Below, piece after piece: positions 7,300-14,786 of a DNA stretch of 14,786 nt (the stretch's first letter is position 1; the number at the start of each line of letters is the position of its first letter). The DNA lies in contig CALECF010000226.1 of NCBI GenBank assembly GCA_937948705.1, positions 1 through 14,786 on the forward strand, given 5' to 3'. Source of the stretch: an uncultured Anaerosolibacter sp. Lineage in GTDB: Bacteria > Bacillota_A > Clostridia > Peptostreptococcales > Thermotaleaceae. The position numbers and the translations under genes are program-made. The notes beneath the pieces were generated by a model that had not been told where the DNA came from, searched no databases, and saw nothing but the letters and a program-made list of their open reading frames with translations.

Positions 7300-9041
7300 T
7301 ATTGATTTTTCACTTTATCCCAAGAACTCTTTAAGGTTACGATTCTGTTGAATACTGGTGCTCCTAACACCGAAAGCTTTGTATCGACACTAAAGTATCC
7401 ATGTCTTAAGAACTGATACCTAGTGCCTGGATCTGCATTGGCTACAGATGGCTCGATATAGCATTCAGATAATACTTCAAGGGAATTTGGATTTAATTTG
7501 CTATTCGGATCCGTATTTTCTTCTGTCTCTGACTCTTCCTTATCAATAACAAGATAATCATACAAACGGACCTCTGACTTTACAGCATGACCAGCTGAAA
7601 CCCAATGGAGGGTTCCTTTTACTTTTCTGCCTGCAAAGCCAGTACCACTCTTCGTTTCAGGGTCATAGGTGCAACGAAGCTCAATGATTTCTCCCGTCTG
7701 TTCATCCTTGACCACTTCTTCACATTTGATGAAATATGCGTTCTTCAGACGTACTTCCTGACCTGGTGCCAATCGGAAAAATTTCTTTGGAGGTTCTTCC
7801 ATAAAATCCTCCTGCTCAATATATATCACTCTAGAAAAAGGTATTTGACGGGTACCCATCTCAATATTTTCAGGATTATTTTCAGCATCAAGCATTTCTA
7901 CCTGACCTTCAGGATAGTTGGTAATAACCACCTTCAAGGGTTTCAGCACCGCCATGATGGTAGGCACCTTCATCTTTAGGTCTTCGCGGATACAGTGCTC
8001 CAAAAGGCCAATCTCAACCTTGCTGTTGCTCTTAGATATTCCTATCAAATCACAGAATTTACGAATAGATTCTGGGGTATAACCTCTTCGTCTCAGCCCG
8101 GAAATCGTAGGCATTCTAGGATCATCCCATCCATCTACATAATTCTCTTCCACAAGCTTACGAAGATATCGCTTACCCATGATGGTATTGGTAAGGTTCA
8201 GCTTTGCAAACTCAATCTGCTTTGGCGGCGCTTCGAAATTTAGTTCCTTCAAAGGCCAATCATACAACGGTCGATGGTCTTCAAACTCTAGTGTACATAC
8301 AGAGTGAGTAATTTTCTCCATGGCATCTGAGATGGGATGGGCATAGTCATACATTGGATAAATGCACCATGCATCGCCAGTTCGATGATGGGTTACAAAG
8401 GCAATCCGATATAAGGCAGGATCTCTCATGTTGAGGTTTGGTGATGCCATATCTATTTTTGCCCGAAGTACCCGGGAACCTTCTTTAAATTCTCCATTTT
8501 TCATGCGTTGGAATAGATCTAAATTTTCTTCAACAGAGCGGTCACGATAGGGACTTTCCTTCCCTGGTTCTGTAAAAGACCCTCTATAGGCCTTCATTTC
8601 ATCTGGGCTTAAGTCACAAACATATGCTTTTCCATCTTTAATTAATTGTACAGCATATTGGTATAAATCCTCAAAGTAATCGGAAGCATAGTACTCACGA
8701 TCCTCCCAATCAAATCCTAACCACTTAACATCCCTCTTGATAGAATCTACATATTCTACATCTTCCTTAATTGGGTTGGTATCATCAAAGCGCAGGTTAC
8801 ATAACCCTCCGTTTTGTGCTGCAAGACCAAAGTTTAAGCAGATGGACTTGGCATGTCCTATGTGAAGGTAGCCATTTGGCTCTGGGGGAAATCGGGTATG
8901 TACTCTGTTTCCATATACACCCTCCGCGTTATCTGTATTAATGATGTTCTGAATAAAATTGGTCGATTGATATGAATCTGAGGTAGATTCAGCTTCATTT
9001 TTAGGTTGATCTATATCTAACCTTTCGTTCTCATGTGTCAT
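7299..9041 (-). CDS. glnS: Glutaminyl-tRNA synthetase
   Basis: Class I synthetase charging tRNA-Gln directly, cytoplasmic. At 580 residues it is slightly longer than the E. coli enzyme because of a polar N-terminal extension of about 45 residues. Seen: [17 protein letters not shown] with HIGH at 60-63, the GlnRS-type [27 protein letters not shown] (near 205-223), [20 protein letters not shown] (about 305-324), and the two-barrel anticodon domain in the C-terminal 240 residues ([33 protein letters not shown]). These mark GlnRS rather than GluRS. The KMSKS-equivalent loop reads IMGKR (288-291) where VMSKR is usual (see findings). The start ATG follows AAGGAGG at 10 nt. It is a single-gene unit with its own promoter and terminator. 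Confidence 0.97.
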   Translation of the reverse strand: MTHENERLDIDQPKNEAESTSDSYQSTNFIQNIINTDNAEGVYGNRVHTRFPPEPNGYLHIGHAKSICLNFGLAAQNGGLCNLRFDDTNPIKEDVEYVDSIKRDVKWLGFDWEDREYYASDYFEDLYQYAVQLIKDGKAYVCDLSPDEMKAYRGSFTEPGKESPYRDRSVEENLDLFQRMKNGEFKEGSRVLRAKIDMASPNLNMRDPALYRIAFVTHHRTGDAWCIYPMYDYAHPISDAMEKITHSVCTLEFEDHRPLYDWPLKELNFEAPPKQIEFAKLNLTNTIMGKRYLRKLVEENYVDGWDDPRMPTISGLRRRGYTPESIRKFCDLIGISKSNSKVEIGLLEHCIREDLKMKVPTIMAVLKPLKVVITNYPEGQVEMLDAENNPENIEMGTRQIPFSRVIYIEQEDFMEEPPKKFFRLAPGQEVRLKNAYFIKCEEVVKDEQTGEIIELRCTYDPETKSGTGFAGRKVKGTLHWVSAGHAVKSEVRLYDYLVIDKEESETEENTDPNSKLNPNSLEVLSECYIEPSVANADPGTRYQFLRHGYFSVDTKLSVLGAPVFNRIVTLKSSWDKVKNQ

Positions 9042-9126
9042 TTCTTTTATTCCTCCTTACCCATCTATCATTCATTATTGAATATTGAATACACGAAACA
9101 ATCTAAAAAATTATATATTGTTATCT

Positions 9127-9155
9127 ATGGTATCATATATTGCAAAAGATTTCAA
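9127..9155 (-). promoter_or_regulatory. Sigma-A promoter for glnS
   Basis: Minus strand TTGAAA (9150-9155), 17-bp spacer, TACCAT (9127-9132) with a TGA just before it (extended -10 form). The predicted start is near 9120, leaving about 79 nt of leader before the ATG. No T-box core or terminator is visible in that leader. Confidence 0.55.
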
Positions 9156-9294
9156 AAGAAAATCCACTGTATTAATTCAAATGAAAGGATTTCTATCTAC
9201 AATTATATAACAATTATAACAAAGTTTAAATGTATCATAACAACTTCTATGAAGATTTATTCAACAATCATTGAAATTTTATTCTATCTTAAAA

Positions 9295-9323
9295 TTGACA
9301 TCTCCTCCAAATATGCATAACAT
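9295..9323 (+). promoter_or_regulatory. Sigma-A promoter for the YeiH-type transporter gene
   Basis: Perfect TTGACA (9295-9300), 17-bp spacer, TAACAT (9318-9323), with the predicted start about 30 bp upstream of the start codon. The remaining 140 bp between this and the glnS promoter is AT-rich and holds nothing else I recognise. Confidence 0.6.
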
Positions 9324-9361
9324 AGAATAGTGACCATAATAGGTAGAAGGAGTGAATTATA

Positions 9362-10369
9362 TTGTATTGGATTGGAGAGAATTTTCCTGGCTTACTACGT
9401 GTATTTATTATTGCAATGATTTCTACTTGGCTAGGTAGCATATTTCCCATTATAGGTGGTGCAGTTTTTGGTATTCTTTTGGGTATCTTGATAAGCAATG
9501 TTATTGGCAAGCCTGAAAATGCGTTACCCGGAATCAAGTTTGTATCTAAAAAAGTTCTTCAATGGGCTATTATTTTACTCGGTGCTGGCCTAAGCTTGTC
9601 CCAAGTATGGAAAACTGGTCTAGAGTCTCTTTATGTCATGATCTTCACACTATCTGCTGCATTTATTTCAGCCTACGGCCTTGGAAAAATCATGGGTATT
9701 CCTTTTCGTCTGACATCATTGATTGGGGTGGGCACCGCCATTTGTGGCGGGTCTGCCATCGCAGCCATATCTCCTATTATCGAAGCGGAAGACATGGAAA
9801 TTGCCTATTCCATTTCCACAATATTTTTGTTTAATGTATTGGCCGTTTTAATTTTCCCACCTTTGGGCCATCTTATTGGATTGTCTGATCAAGCATTTGG
9901 CCTATGGGCTGGTACCGCAATCAATGATACTTCCTCCGTGGTGGCAGCGGGCTATGCTTTTAGCAATATGGCCGGGGACTATGCCACCATTGTTAAATTA
10001 ACGAGAACCACGATGATTATACCTATTTCTCTTGTCTTTGCTTTTATCACAGCAGCCAGCAAGAAAAAAGATGCAGAGAAGAATAAAGATGCTTCCTATA
10101 GCATGAAAAGTATCTTCCCATGGTTCATTATCTGGTTCTTAGTGGCATCGCTCCTAAACACCCTTGGTTTATTCCCGGCTACCTTCCTAGGGTCCCTTAA
10201 ATTTCTAAGTAAATTCATGATAGTCATGGCTTTATCTGCCATTGGTTTAAGTGCTGATTTTCGAAAAATGCTAAAAACCGGCACGAAACCACTATTTCTA
10301 GGTTTGTTCGTATGGCTTATCGTCTCCGTTGTCAGTTTGATCGTTCAATTTTCAACTGGACAGATTTAA
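9362..10369 (+). CDS. YeiH/UPF0324 family membrane transporter (putative sulfate exporter family)
   Basis: Polytopic inner-membrane protein of 335 residues, the usual family length, with around ten hydrophobic segments. Family-typical stretches: GAGLSLSQVWKTG (74-86), GVGTAICGGSAIAAISPII (122-140), FPPLGHLIGL (165-174), GLWAGTAINDTSSVVAAGYAFS (180-201) and a C-terminal LSAIGLSADFRKM. The YeiH family is often annotated as a putative sulfate exporter, but the substrate is not firmly established. The start is TTG, preceded by AAGGAG 9 nt upstream; an in-frame TGA lies 3 codons before and the next in-frame Met is residue 19, which supports the TTG. It is divergent from glnS. No clear terminator follows before the next gene 102 bp downstream. 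Confidence 0.93.
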   Translation: MYWIGENFPGLLRVFIIAMISTWLGSIFPIIGGAVFGILLGILISNVIGKPENALPGIKFVSKKVLQWAIILLGAGLSLSQVWKTGLESLYVMIFTLSAAFISAYGLGKIMGIPFRLTSLIGVGTAICGGSAIAAISPIIEAEDMEIAYSISTIFLFNVLAVLIFPPLGHLIGLSDQAFGLWAGTAINDTSSVVAAGYAFSNMAGDYATIVKLTRTTMIIPISLVFAFITAASKKKDAEKNKDASYSMKSIFPWFIIWFLVASLLNTLGLFPATFLGSLKFLSKFMIVMALSAIGLSADFRKMLKTGTKPLFLGLFVWLIVSVVSLIVQFSTGQI

Positions 10370-10471
10370 TCTCACATGATCCTTTGTATTATCGAATTAT
10401 ACTGAATCCCCCGTATCATTTTTTAAATTCTTAGAATATGATGTAATAAGTTTTAAAAGGGGGGAATTCAT

Positions 10472-10834
10472 ATGTACAACAATTTTCCTTATGTGAGATG
10501 CCCGCATCAGCAATCTATGGCAAGACAACTTCCATGGCCAACCGCCCTTGGACCACCACCAGGTACATCTCCACCTATTGGCCCGCCACCTGGAATAACA
10601 CCGAAAAAGTTATATTCTGCTTTAAAAGTTGATCCAGCTGGCATCGCACCCTGTAGGTTGCAGTTTGCCTATGTGTGGATAAAAGATATAAAGGGAAGTA
10701 CAGGCCCTAAGGAATTTTGGACCTATATTGTATATGTGGGTCTTTCATCGGTGGCTGGATTTAGATGGACTGGGTCACAATGGCTCTTTTGGGGAGCAGA
10801 TTTGAACAACATCGATACATTTACATGTTATTAA
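10472..10834 (+). CDS. Proline-rich small protein of unknown function, 120 residues
   Basis: Two parts are visible. Residues ~1-45 are rich in Pro and Gly with two copies of a GPPPG element (LGPPPGTSPP and IGPPPGITPK). Residues ~48-120 form an aromatic-rich beta-looking domain (CRLQFAYVWIKD, FWTYIVYVGLSSVAGFRW, QWLFWGADLNNIDTFTCY) with Cys near both ends and one in the N-terminal part. There is no signal peptide or transmembrane helix. The start ATG has AAGGGGGG 7 nt upstream. A perfect palindrome that also serves as terminator begins at the stop codon. The layout suggests a structural or surface (possibly spore-associated) protein, but I cannot assign a family from the sequence alone. Confidence 0.85.
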   Translation: MYNNFPYVRCPHQQSMARQLPWPTALGPPPGTSPPIGPPPGITPKKLYSALKVDPAGIAPCRLQFAYVWIKDIKGSTGPKEFWTYIVYVGLSSVAGFRWTGSQWLFWGADLNNIDTFTCY

Positions 10835-10880
10835 AAATAAAGGAAATGTAGATCATGATCTACATTTCCTTTATTTTTAA
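10831..10880. terminator. Perfect 50-bp palindrome, bidirectional terminator
   Basis: Every base from 10831 to 10880 is self-complementary around the centre at 10855/10856 (GATCATGATC). The outer parts are AAAAATAAA / TTTATTTTT, giving U-rich tails on both strands. It includes the TAA stop of the plus-strand gene and lies before the end of the opposing minus-strand gene, so it is suited to end both transcripts. Confidence 0.9.
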
Positions 10881-10926
10881 TCATAGATACGCTTAAACCA
10901 TATATTGTAGTCGTCTCTCTCCAAAG

Positions 10927-11115
10927 TCAATCCCTCGCCTGATTTCTTTTATCCTCTAATTCCTCCACTTTTAATACGATGTCCCTTGCAGTCTTTAATC
11001 CCTCACGATACCAATATTGGCTATCCTTAAGAACTATTCCGTTTCTTTCCTGTTCATTCATTCTTCCAATAGAGAAATTCAATTCATCCAAAATGATTCT
11101 TATTTCCTTGCCCAT
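10927..11115 (-). CDS. Small hypothetical helical protein, 62 residues
   Basis: Not recognised. It is almost entirely predicted helix with charged heptad-like spacing (IRIILDELNFSIGRMNEQE, then TARDIVLKVEELEDKRNQ), with no Cys, signal peptide or membrane segment. The ATG at 11115 has AGGTGGGA upstream at good spacing. An in-frame GTG (11127) overlaps that ribosome binding site and is less likely. The 150 bp upstream shows no confident promoter. It ends facing the bidirectional palindrome. Confidence 0.65.
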   Translation of the reverse strand: MGKEIRIILDELNFSIGRMNEQERNGIVLKDSQYWYREGLKTARDIVLKVEELEDKRNQARD

Positions 11116-11265
11116 GGAAAATCCCACCTATCTTCGAGAAAGTTAAAGTTATTGATTAACATGAAACTGCCTATGTATTCATTTAAATTTCAAGGTTACT
11201 TATACTTATTTGATCTTTATGTTCATGTATAACTTTACTGTTTTCAAGTTAATGCCACCCAATGG

Positions 11266-11775
11266 TTACTTGTTCTTTTCAGAAATTCCATAAACAAACT
11301 TGTAAATCATCTTCTCAGTCTCATCGAATGCTTCCCTTGTTAGGGGATCCGGAAAAGACATCAAAAGAAGTGTTAGAGGGTTTTGACCATCTTCATAAGG
11401 TGGTTGTAAGTATGCATAAGGATTTAGAAAAAATCCGTTTCTTTGATAAAATCCAATTCGTCTTTGGGCTATTTCATCTTCTGGTGGCTCTACTTCAAGA
11501 ATAATTTTACGATTATCATCCTTTAATAATTCATTCAGCATTTCTGTACCATATCCACTGCCTCTAAATTCCTTTTTTACAGCAAAATGCTCTATAAAGG
11601 TGAAACGAGAAAATTCCCATATCCCCATAAATCCAACAAGGCATTTATTCTTATGATAGGGAACTATCTTATACTGGGCGGTATTGAATAACCTCCATTG
11701 ACTTTGGCGACTCCTTCTTTCGTCAATAGGAAATGCTTCAACATAGATTTCCCAAATTTCCTCAAAGCTATTCAT
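11266..11775 (-). CDS. GNAT family N-acetyltransferase
   Basis: 169 residues, one GNAT domain. Motif A is clear: FIEHFAVKKEFRGSGYGTEML (about 60-80), with the acetyl-CoA pyrophosphate-binding R-G-S-G-Y-G at 71-76. It is followed by IILEVEPPEDEIAQRRIGFYQRNGF, which resembles motif B (a Tyr in FYQRNGF is the usual catalytic-acid position in this group). The substrate cannot be told. Its ATG lies inside the end of cca (8-bp overlap in the form ATGAATAG), so translation is probably coupled to that of the CCA enzyme. No terminator is visible after its stop. Confidence 0.93.
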   Translation of the reverse strand: MNSFEEIWEIYVEAFPIDERRSRQSQWRLFNTAQYKIVPYHKNKCLVGFMGIWEFSRFTFIEHFAVKKEFRGSGYGTEMLNELLKDDNRKIILEVEPPEDEIAQRRIGFYQRNGFFLNPYAYLQPPYEDGQNPLTLLLMSFPDPLTREAFDETEKMIYKFVYGISEKNK

Positions 11776-13117
11776 TCCGCGATCCCCTCACTTCTAAAAG
11801 TCTTAACAAGGCTTGTCGATTGTTTAATTCCGGTTGTTCTAAGACCTTTTCTAGTAGATCATTCAAGGATTTTCCTATCTCTTTTCCTTGAGGGATGCCA
11901 GCGGCAATCAGATCTTTTCCATCTACTGCAAGATCTTTCACTGATAAGGGCTGTCTTTCATGGATAATTCTATCCGCTTCTTCTTTAACTCTGAGTATGT
12001 GGCTATAATCATAATCCTCCCGTGCTCCCATTTTGTCTGCAATCTGAAGCTTAAAAAGTCGATTCAGATTTTCTATGCCCACCCGACTGATCAATTTTTT
12101 AATCGCTTTTGGCTTGGCATCCTGAAATCTTGACATATGCTCTCCCACCAATATTTTCACATTCTCAATGGTGTTGTTATCATATCTCAATCTCTTTAAT
12201 ATCTGTTCTGCTATTTCCATCCCGTTCATATGATGCCCATAAAAACGACCTATTCCCTTCTCATCTACTATGAAGGTCTTGGGTTTTCCGATATCATGAA
12301 GAAGGGCTGATAATCGTAACTGCAAGTCACCTTCCGTATGATCTACAACAGCTAAGATGTGATGAAGCACATCTTTATCATGATTGGGATTGTGTTGTTC
12401 AAACCCTACACAGGCTATCAATTCAGGAATTATATATTTCATTAAGCCTGTATCTATTAAACGGATAATAGATTGGGAAGGGATGTCTGTCAAAAGGATT
12501 TTATTAAATTCTTCCCGAACCCGCTCCTGGCTGATCTTCTCTAGCAACCTTCCCTGCTCTACAATTTCTCGCTCTGTCATAGCATCTAAAGCAAAATCTA
12601 ATTGGCCACAAAACCTTATGGCCCTCAACATACGTAGTGCATCCTCCTGAAATCGAAGGGCTGGGTCTCCTACGCACTTCACAATTCTATCCTCTAAATC
12701 TTTTCGCCCTCCATAGGGATCAACCAATCCCTGTTGATGATTGTATGCCATGGCATTGATCGTAAAGTCCCTACGACTTAAATCTTGCCGAATATCTTCT
12801 GTAAATGATACATTGCTTGGTCTTCTATGGTCTTCATAGACCCCGTCCACGCGGAAGGTAGTGATCTCAACATGATCTCCCTGATCCACTATGGTAACGG
12901 TACCATGCTGCAGTCCTGTGGGTACAACCCTATACCCCTTTTTTTCCAGGATCTCTATGACCTTCTCTGGCTTTGCGCTGGTACAAGCATCCCAATCTTT
13001 AGGAGGCTTTCCCAGCAGAGAATCCCTTACACATCCCCCTACCAAATAAGTCTCAAAACCTTCCCCTTCTAATATCTTAAACAGCTTCTCAAGCTTTGAA
13101 GGGATTACTATCTCCAT
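11768..13117 (-). CDS. cca: CCA tRNA nucleotidyltransferase with HD domain
   Basis: Class II (bacterial) enzyme that builds or repairs the 3'-CCA end of tRNA from CTP and ATP. At 449 residues it is typical for the HD-domain form. Seen: nucleotide-binding VGGCVRDSLLG (26-36), catalytic carboxylates in DWDACTS (41-47), the flexible-loop region FRVDGVYEDHRRP (88-100), RRDFTINAMAYN (115-126) and EDALRMLRAIRF (158-169). An HD phosphohydrolase-like domain has LLHDIGKPK (272-280) and a later GEHMSRF. The start ATG follows AAAGGAG by about 11 nt. It is first gene of a two-gene unit with the GNAT gene. An A-adding-only function cannot be excluded from sequence alone, but only one such gene is seen here. 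Confidence 0.97.
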   Translation of the reverse strand: MEIVIPSKLEKLFKILEGEGFETYLVGGCVRDSLLGKPPKDWDACTSAKPEKVIEILEKKGYRVVPTGLQHGTVTIVDQGDHVEITTFRVDGVYEDHRRPSNVSFTEDIRQDLSRRDFTINAMAYNHQQGLVDPYGGRKDLEDRIVKCVGDPALRFQEDALRMLRAIRFCGQLDFALDAMTEREIVEQGRLLEKISQERVREEFNKILLTDIPSQSIIRLIDTGLMKYIIPELIACVGFEQHNPNHDKDVLHHILAVVDHTEGDLQLRLSALLHDIGKPKTFIVDEKGIGRFYGHHMNGMEIAEQILKRLRYDNNTIENVKILVGEHMSRFQDAKPKAIKKLISRVGIENLNRLFKLQIADKMGAREDYDYSHILRVKEEADRIIHERQPLSVKDLAVDGKDLIAAGIPQGKEIGKSLNDLLEKVLEQPELNNRQALLRLLEVRGSRNE

Positions 13118-13210
13118 GGTTCTCGTCTCCTTTATATTCCCTATAAAATGTTAATTTTCTTATCCTTTGGGCATACTACATATAAAACTCATAATCAGGG
13201 ATGGTTTAGT

Positions 13211-13765
13211 ATGGATATGATAGGATCAAAATTTAAATTAAACAATGATCAATTAACTTATCTCCACAGTATTTTAAACAATGGTGCATTGCTTCAACAA
13301 GGAAGCAATGGCCTTTCTACTATTACTGAAGATCTACAACTCATTCATTTGTCCCTAAAGGCAAAGCTAGAAAAAAAAATACTTAAACACCAAAAATCCT
13401 ACATTATTCAATTCAATGTTTTTGAGATTCTTTATATTCAAACCATGTTAGAGTTCCTTATTCCCCATTTGAGTACTAGGTCTGCAGAATACCAAGGGTT
13501 TTTGTTTGATCATAAGAATGAGTTAAGTCCCAAACACTTCATGGAAATCAAAGAAGTCCATCGAGGTATCTTCTCCTTCTATCACGCTATGTGTAAGCTT
13601 ATGGACAAAATCAAGCAACTGAAAGCTTATTATGAAAAAGACTTCTATGAAATCATGGATATGTCTTTAGAACAAAGGATCAATGCCCTACTACAAATCG
13701 ATGGACATCTTGAAAAAAAAGCAAAAGAAGGATCCAATGTGATCTATATACACACACAAGTATAA
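13211..13765 (+). CDS. Hypothetical helical protein, 184 residues
   Basis: No family recognised. The predicted protein is mostly helical, with mixed charge and no signal peptide or membrane span: hydrophobic-helix pieces such as VFEILYIQTMLEFLIPHL, then KHFMEIKEVHRGIFSFYHAM and long Lys/Glu helices to the C-terminus. The frame is open to an ATG at 13148, but that has no ribosome binding site. The ATG at 13211 follows AGGGATGG (weak) and gives an MDMIGSKF start, which I prefer. It is divergent from cca, with only 93 bp between the two starts. A bidirectional terminator follows. Base use is AT-rich like the spacers. Confidence 0.75.
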   Translation: MDMIGSKFKLNNDQLTYLHSILNNGALLQQGSNGLSTITEDLQLIHLSLKAKLEKKILKHQKSYIIQFNVFEILYIQTMLEFLIPHLSTRSAEYQGFLFDHKNELSPKHFMEIKEVHRGIFSFYHAMCKLMDKIKQLKAYYEKDFYEIMDMSLEQRINALLQIDGHLEKKAKEGSNVIYIHTQV

Positions 13766-13825
13766 TGCTGCCTTCCCATATATTCTCACTATTCTATTAA
13801 AACCCTTCTTCCAATAGATAAAATC

Positions 13826-13870
13826 AAATAAAATGATGAAGAGGCAACCTGCTTCTTCATCATTTTATTT
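13826..13870. terminator. Bidirectional intrinsic terminator between convergent genes
   Basis: A 16-bp perfect stem (AAATAAAATGATGAAG at 13826-13841, CTTCATCATTTTATTT at 13855-13870), extendable by one pair, with a loop of about 11-13 nt. The A/T-rich outer arms supply U-rich ends on both strands. It lies between the stops of the hypothetical gene and the hydrogenase gene. Confidence 0.9.
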
Positions 13871-13904
13871 AGATTGATATACTTCTTCCCAAAACCCTAA
13901 ATAT

Positions 13905-14786
13905 CTAGATTCTTTCTCTTTCTTCAAAATGGGTATGCAGAAGTTTATGGGCTAATTCTCCAAAAGGTTCGCCTAGATATTCTCTATATAGCTCCAATAT
14001 TTCCTGGTTTTCATGGGACTTTCTTACTTTCTTTCTTCTATCTTCTTCATAGATAGCATCGCGTCGCTTTTTAACAATCTCATGGTTGCCGTGATGATAT
14101 GGTTGGCCACCTCCGCCAATACAACCTCCAGGACAAGCCATAATCTCTATGGCATCATAATCAGCTTTTCCATCTCGAATTTCTTCTAGGATGACTCGGG
14201 CATTTCCCAACCCGCTGGCAATACCTATTTTCAAATCCTTGTCACCAATTCTCACCGTTGCTTTTCGCACGCCCTCCATTCCCCGTAATGCTTCAAACTC
14301 CACATTTTCTAAGGTTTCACCTGTCATCCACTCATAAGCCGTCCGAAGGGCTGCTTCGATGACACCGCCGGCTGTACCAAATATAACAGATGCACCCGTA
14401 GTTTCTCCTAATGGACTATCAAACTCGCCGTCTGGCAGTTTGTCAAACACGATACCTGCTTCCTTAATCATGGCACCAAGCTCCCGGGTTGTGATCACGA
14501 TATCCACATTGTTATGGGCATCCTTTGTAAGCTCAGGACGTTTTGCTTCTGCTTTTTTAGCAATGCAGGGCATTATGGATACTACGACAATGTTATCGGG
14601 ATCTAACCCATTTTTCTCCGCATAATATGTTTTAGCAATGGTTCCAAACATAATATGGGGTGATTTACAAGTGGATGGTACATGAAGTAATTCGGGGAAT
14701 TGATGCTCAATAAACTTTACCCATGCAGGACAGCAATTCGTTAGAATAGGCAATGTTTTATTGTTTTTGATTCGATAGATTAATTC
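13905..14786 (-). CDS. [FeFe] hydrogenase catalytic subunit, C-terminal part, cut by window edge
   Basis: Carries the active-site H-cluster domain of an [FeFe] hydrogenase (proton reduction or H2 oxidation); 293 residues are present and the frame is open to the right edge. All three H-cluster signatures are seen: L1 as LTNCCPAWVKF (17 residues from the edge, Asn where Ser is common), L2 as MPCIAKKAEA, and L3 as MACPGGCIGGGGQP. The last ~60 residues (RRDAIYEEDRRKKVRKSH...YLGEPFGELAHKLLHTHF) form the small-subunit (SSU) domain fused at the C-terminus, as in monomeric clostridial and NAD-linked HydA-type enzymes. Ferredoxin-like N-terminal domains would lie beyond the window, so the subgroup cannot be set. 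A TTG at 14753 lies inside the domain and is not a start. Confidence 0.96.
   Translation of the reverse strand, partial: ELIYRIKNNKTLPILTNCCPAWVKFIEHQFPELLHVPSTCKSPHIMFGTIAKTYYAEKNGLDPDNIVVVSIMPCIAKKAEAKRPELTKDAHNNVDIVITTRELGAMIKEAGIVFDKLPDGEFDSPLGETTGASVIFGTAGGVIEAALRTAYEWMTGETLENVEFEALRGMEGVRKATVRIGDKDLKIGIASGLGNARVILEEIRDGKADYDAIEIMACPGGCIGGGGQPYHHGNHEIVKKRRDAIYEEDRRKKVRKSHENQEILELYREYLGEPFGELAHKLLHTHFEERERI

Noticed and set aside
9033..9320. 95-codon plus-strand frame in the glnS/yeiH divergent spacer
   Set aside because: Very Ile/Tyr/Lys-rich composition as expected for random AT-rich DNA, no ribosome binding site, and it covers the promoters of both flanking genes.
13148..13210. Upstream ATG extending the 184-residue hypothetical protein by 21 codons
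   Set aside because: No Shine-Dalgarno before 13148, and the extension occupies the likely promoter region.

Overview
This window looks like a piece of a low-GC anaerobic Firmicutes (class Clostridia) chromosome, probably something close to Alkaliphilus. That placement is an inference from four things: the AT-rich spacers, strong AGGAGG-type ribosome binding sites, a T-box-controlled eukaryote-like (type 2) isoleucyl-tRNA synthetase, and a clostridial-type [FeFe] hydrogenase. I see no phage, transposase, CRISPR, rRNA or tRNA gene. Most of the window is ordinary core metabolism, with an accessory-looking stretch at about 6.2-7.3 kb.

Layout, left to right. (1) 1-1873, minus strand: N-terminal half of ileS (runs off the left edge), preceded by a complete isoleucine T-box leader with its terminator and a sigma-A promoter. 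(2) 2158-6202, minus strand: a colinear run of a FUSC/aromatic-acid-exporter-like membrane protein, sdaAB, sdaAA (two-subunit iron-sulfur L-serine dehydratase) and mnmA (tRNA 2-thiouridylase), closed by a hairpin overlapping the mnmA stop codon. (3) 6203-7035: a GC-rich multi-hairpin element, a 72-codon gene with its own terminator and, upstream of that, a 30-codon ORF with a strong extended -10 promoter. The stop codon of the 30-codon ORF lies inside a perfect 12-bp terminator stem. (4) 7252-9155, minus: glnS with terminator and promoter. (5) 9295-10880, plus: a YeiH/UPF0324 transporter and a proline-rich small protein, ending in a perfect 50-bp palindrome. (6) 10927-13117, minus: a 62-codon helical protein, then cca and a GNAT acetyltransferase that overlap by 8 bp. 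(7) 13211-13870, plus: an unrecognised helical protein with a bidirectional terminator. (8) 13905-14786, minus: C-terminal part of an [FeFe] hydrogenase catalytic subunit, running off the right edge.

Much of the content concerns tRNA: ileS, glnS, mnmA and cca. The most notable observations are: the IleRS class I signature is the swapped GXHH form (GIHH), associated with extreme mupirocin resistance in type 2 IleRS; the GlnRS KMSKS-equivalent loop reads MGKR; the 30-codon ORF, terminator and 72-codon ORF are arranged like a leader-peptide attenuator; and a compact GC-rich run of four hairpins sits in an AT-rich spacer and could be a dispersed repeat or a small RNA.
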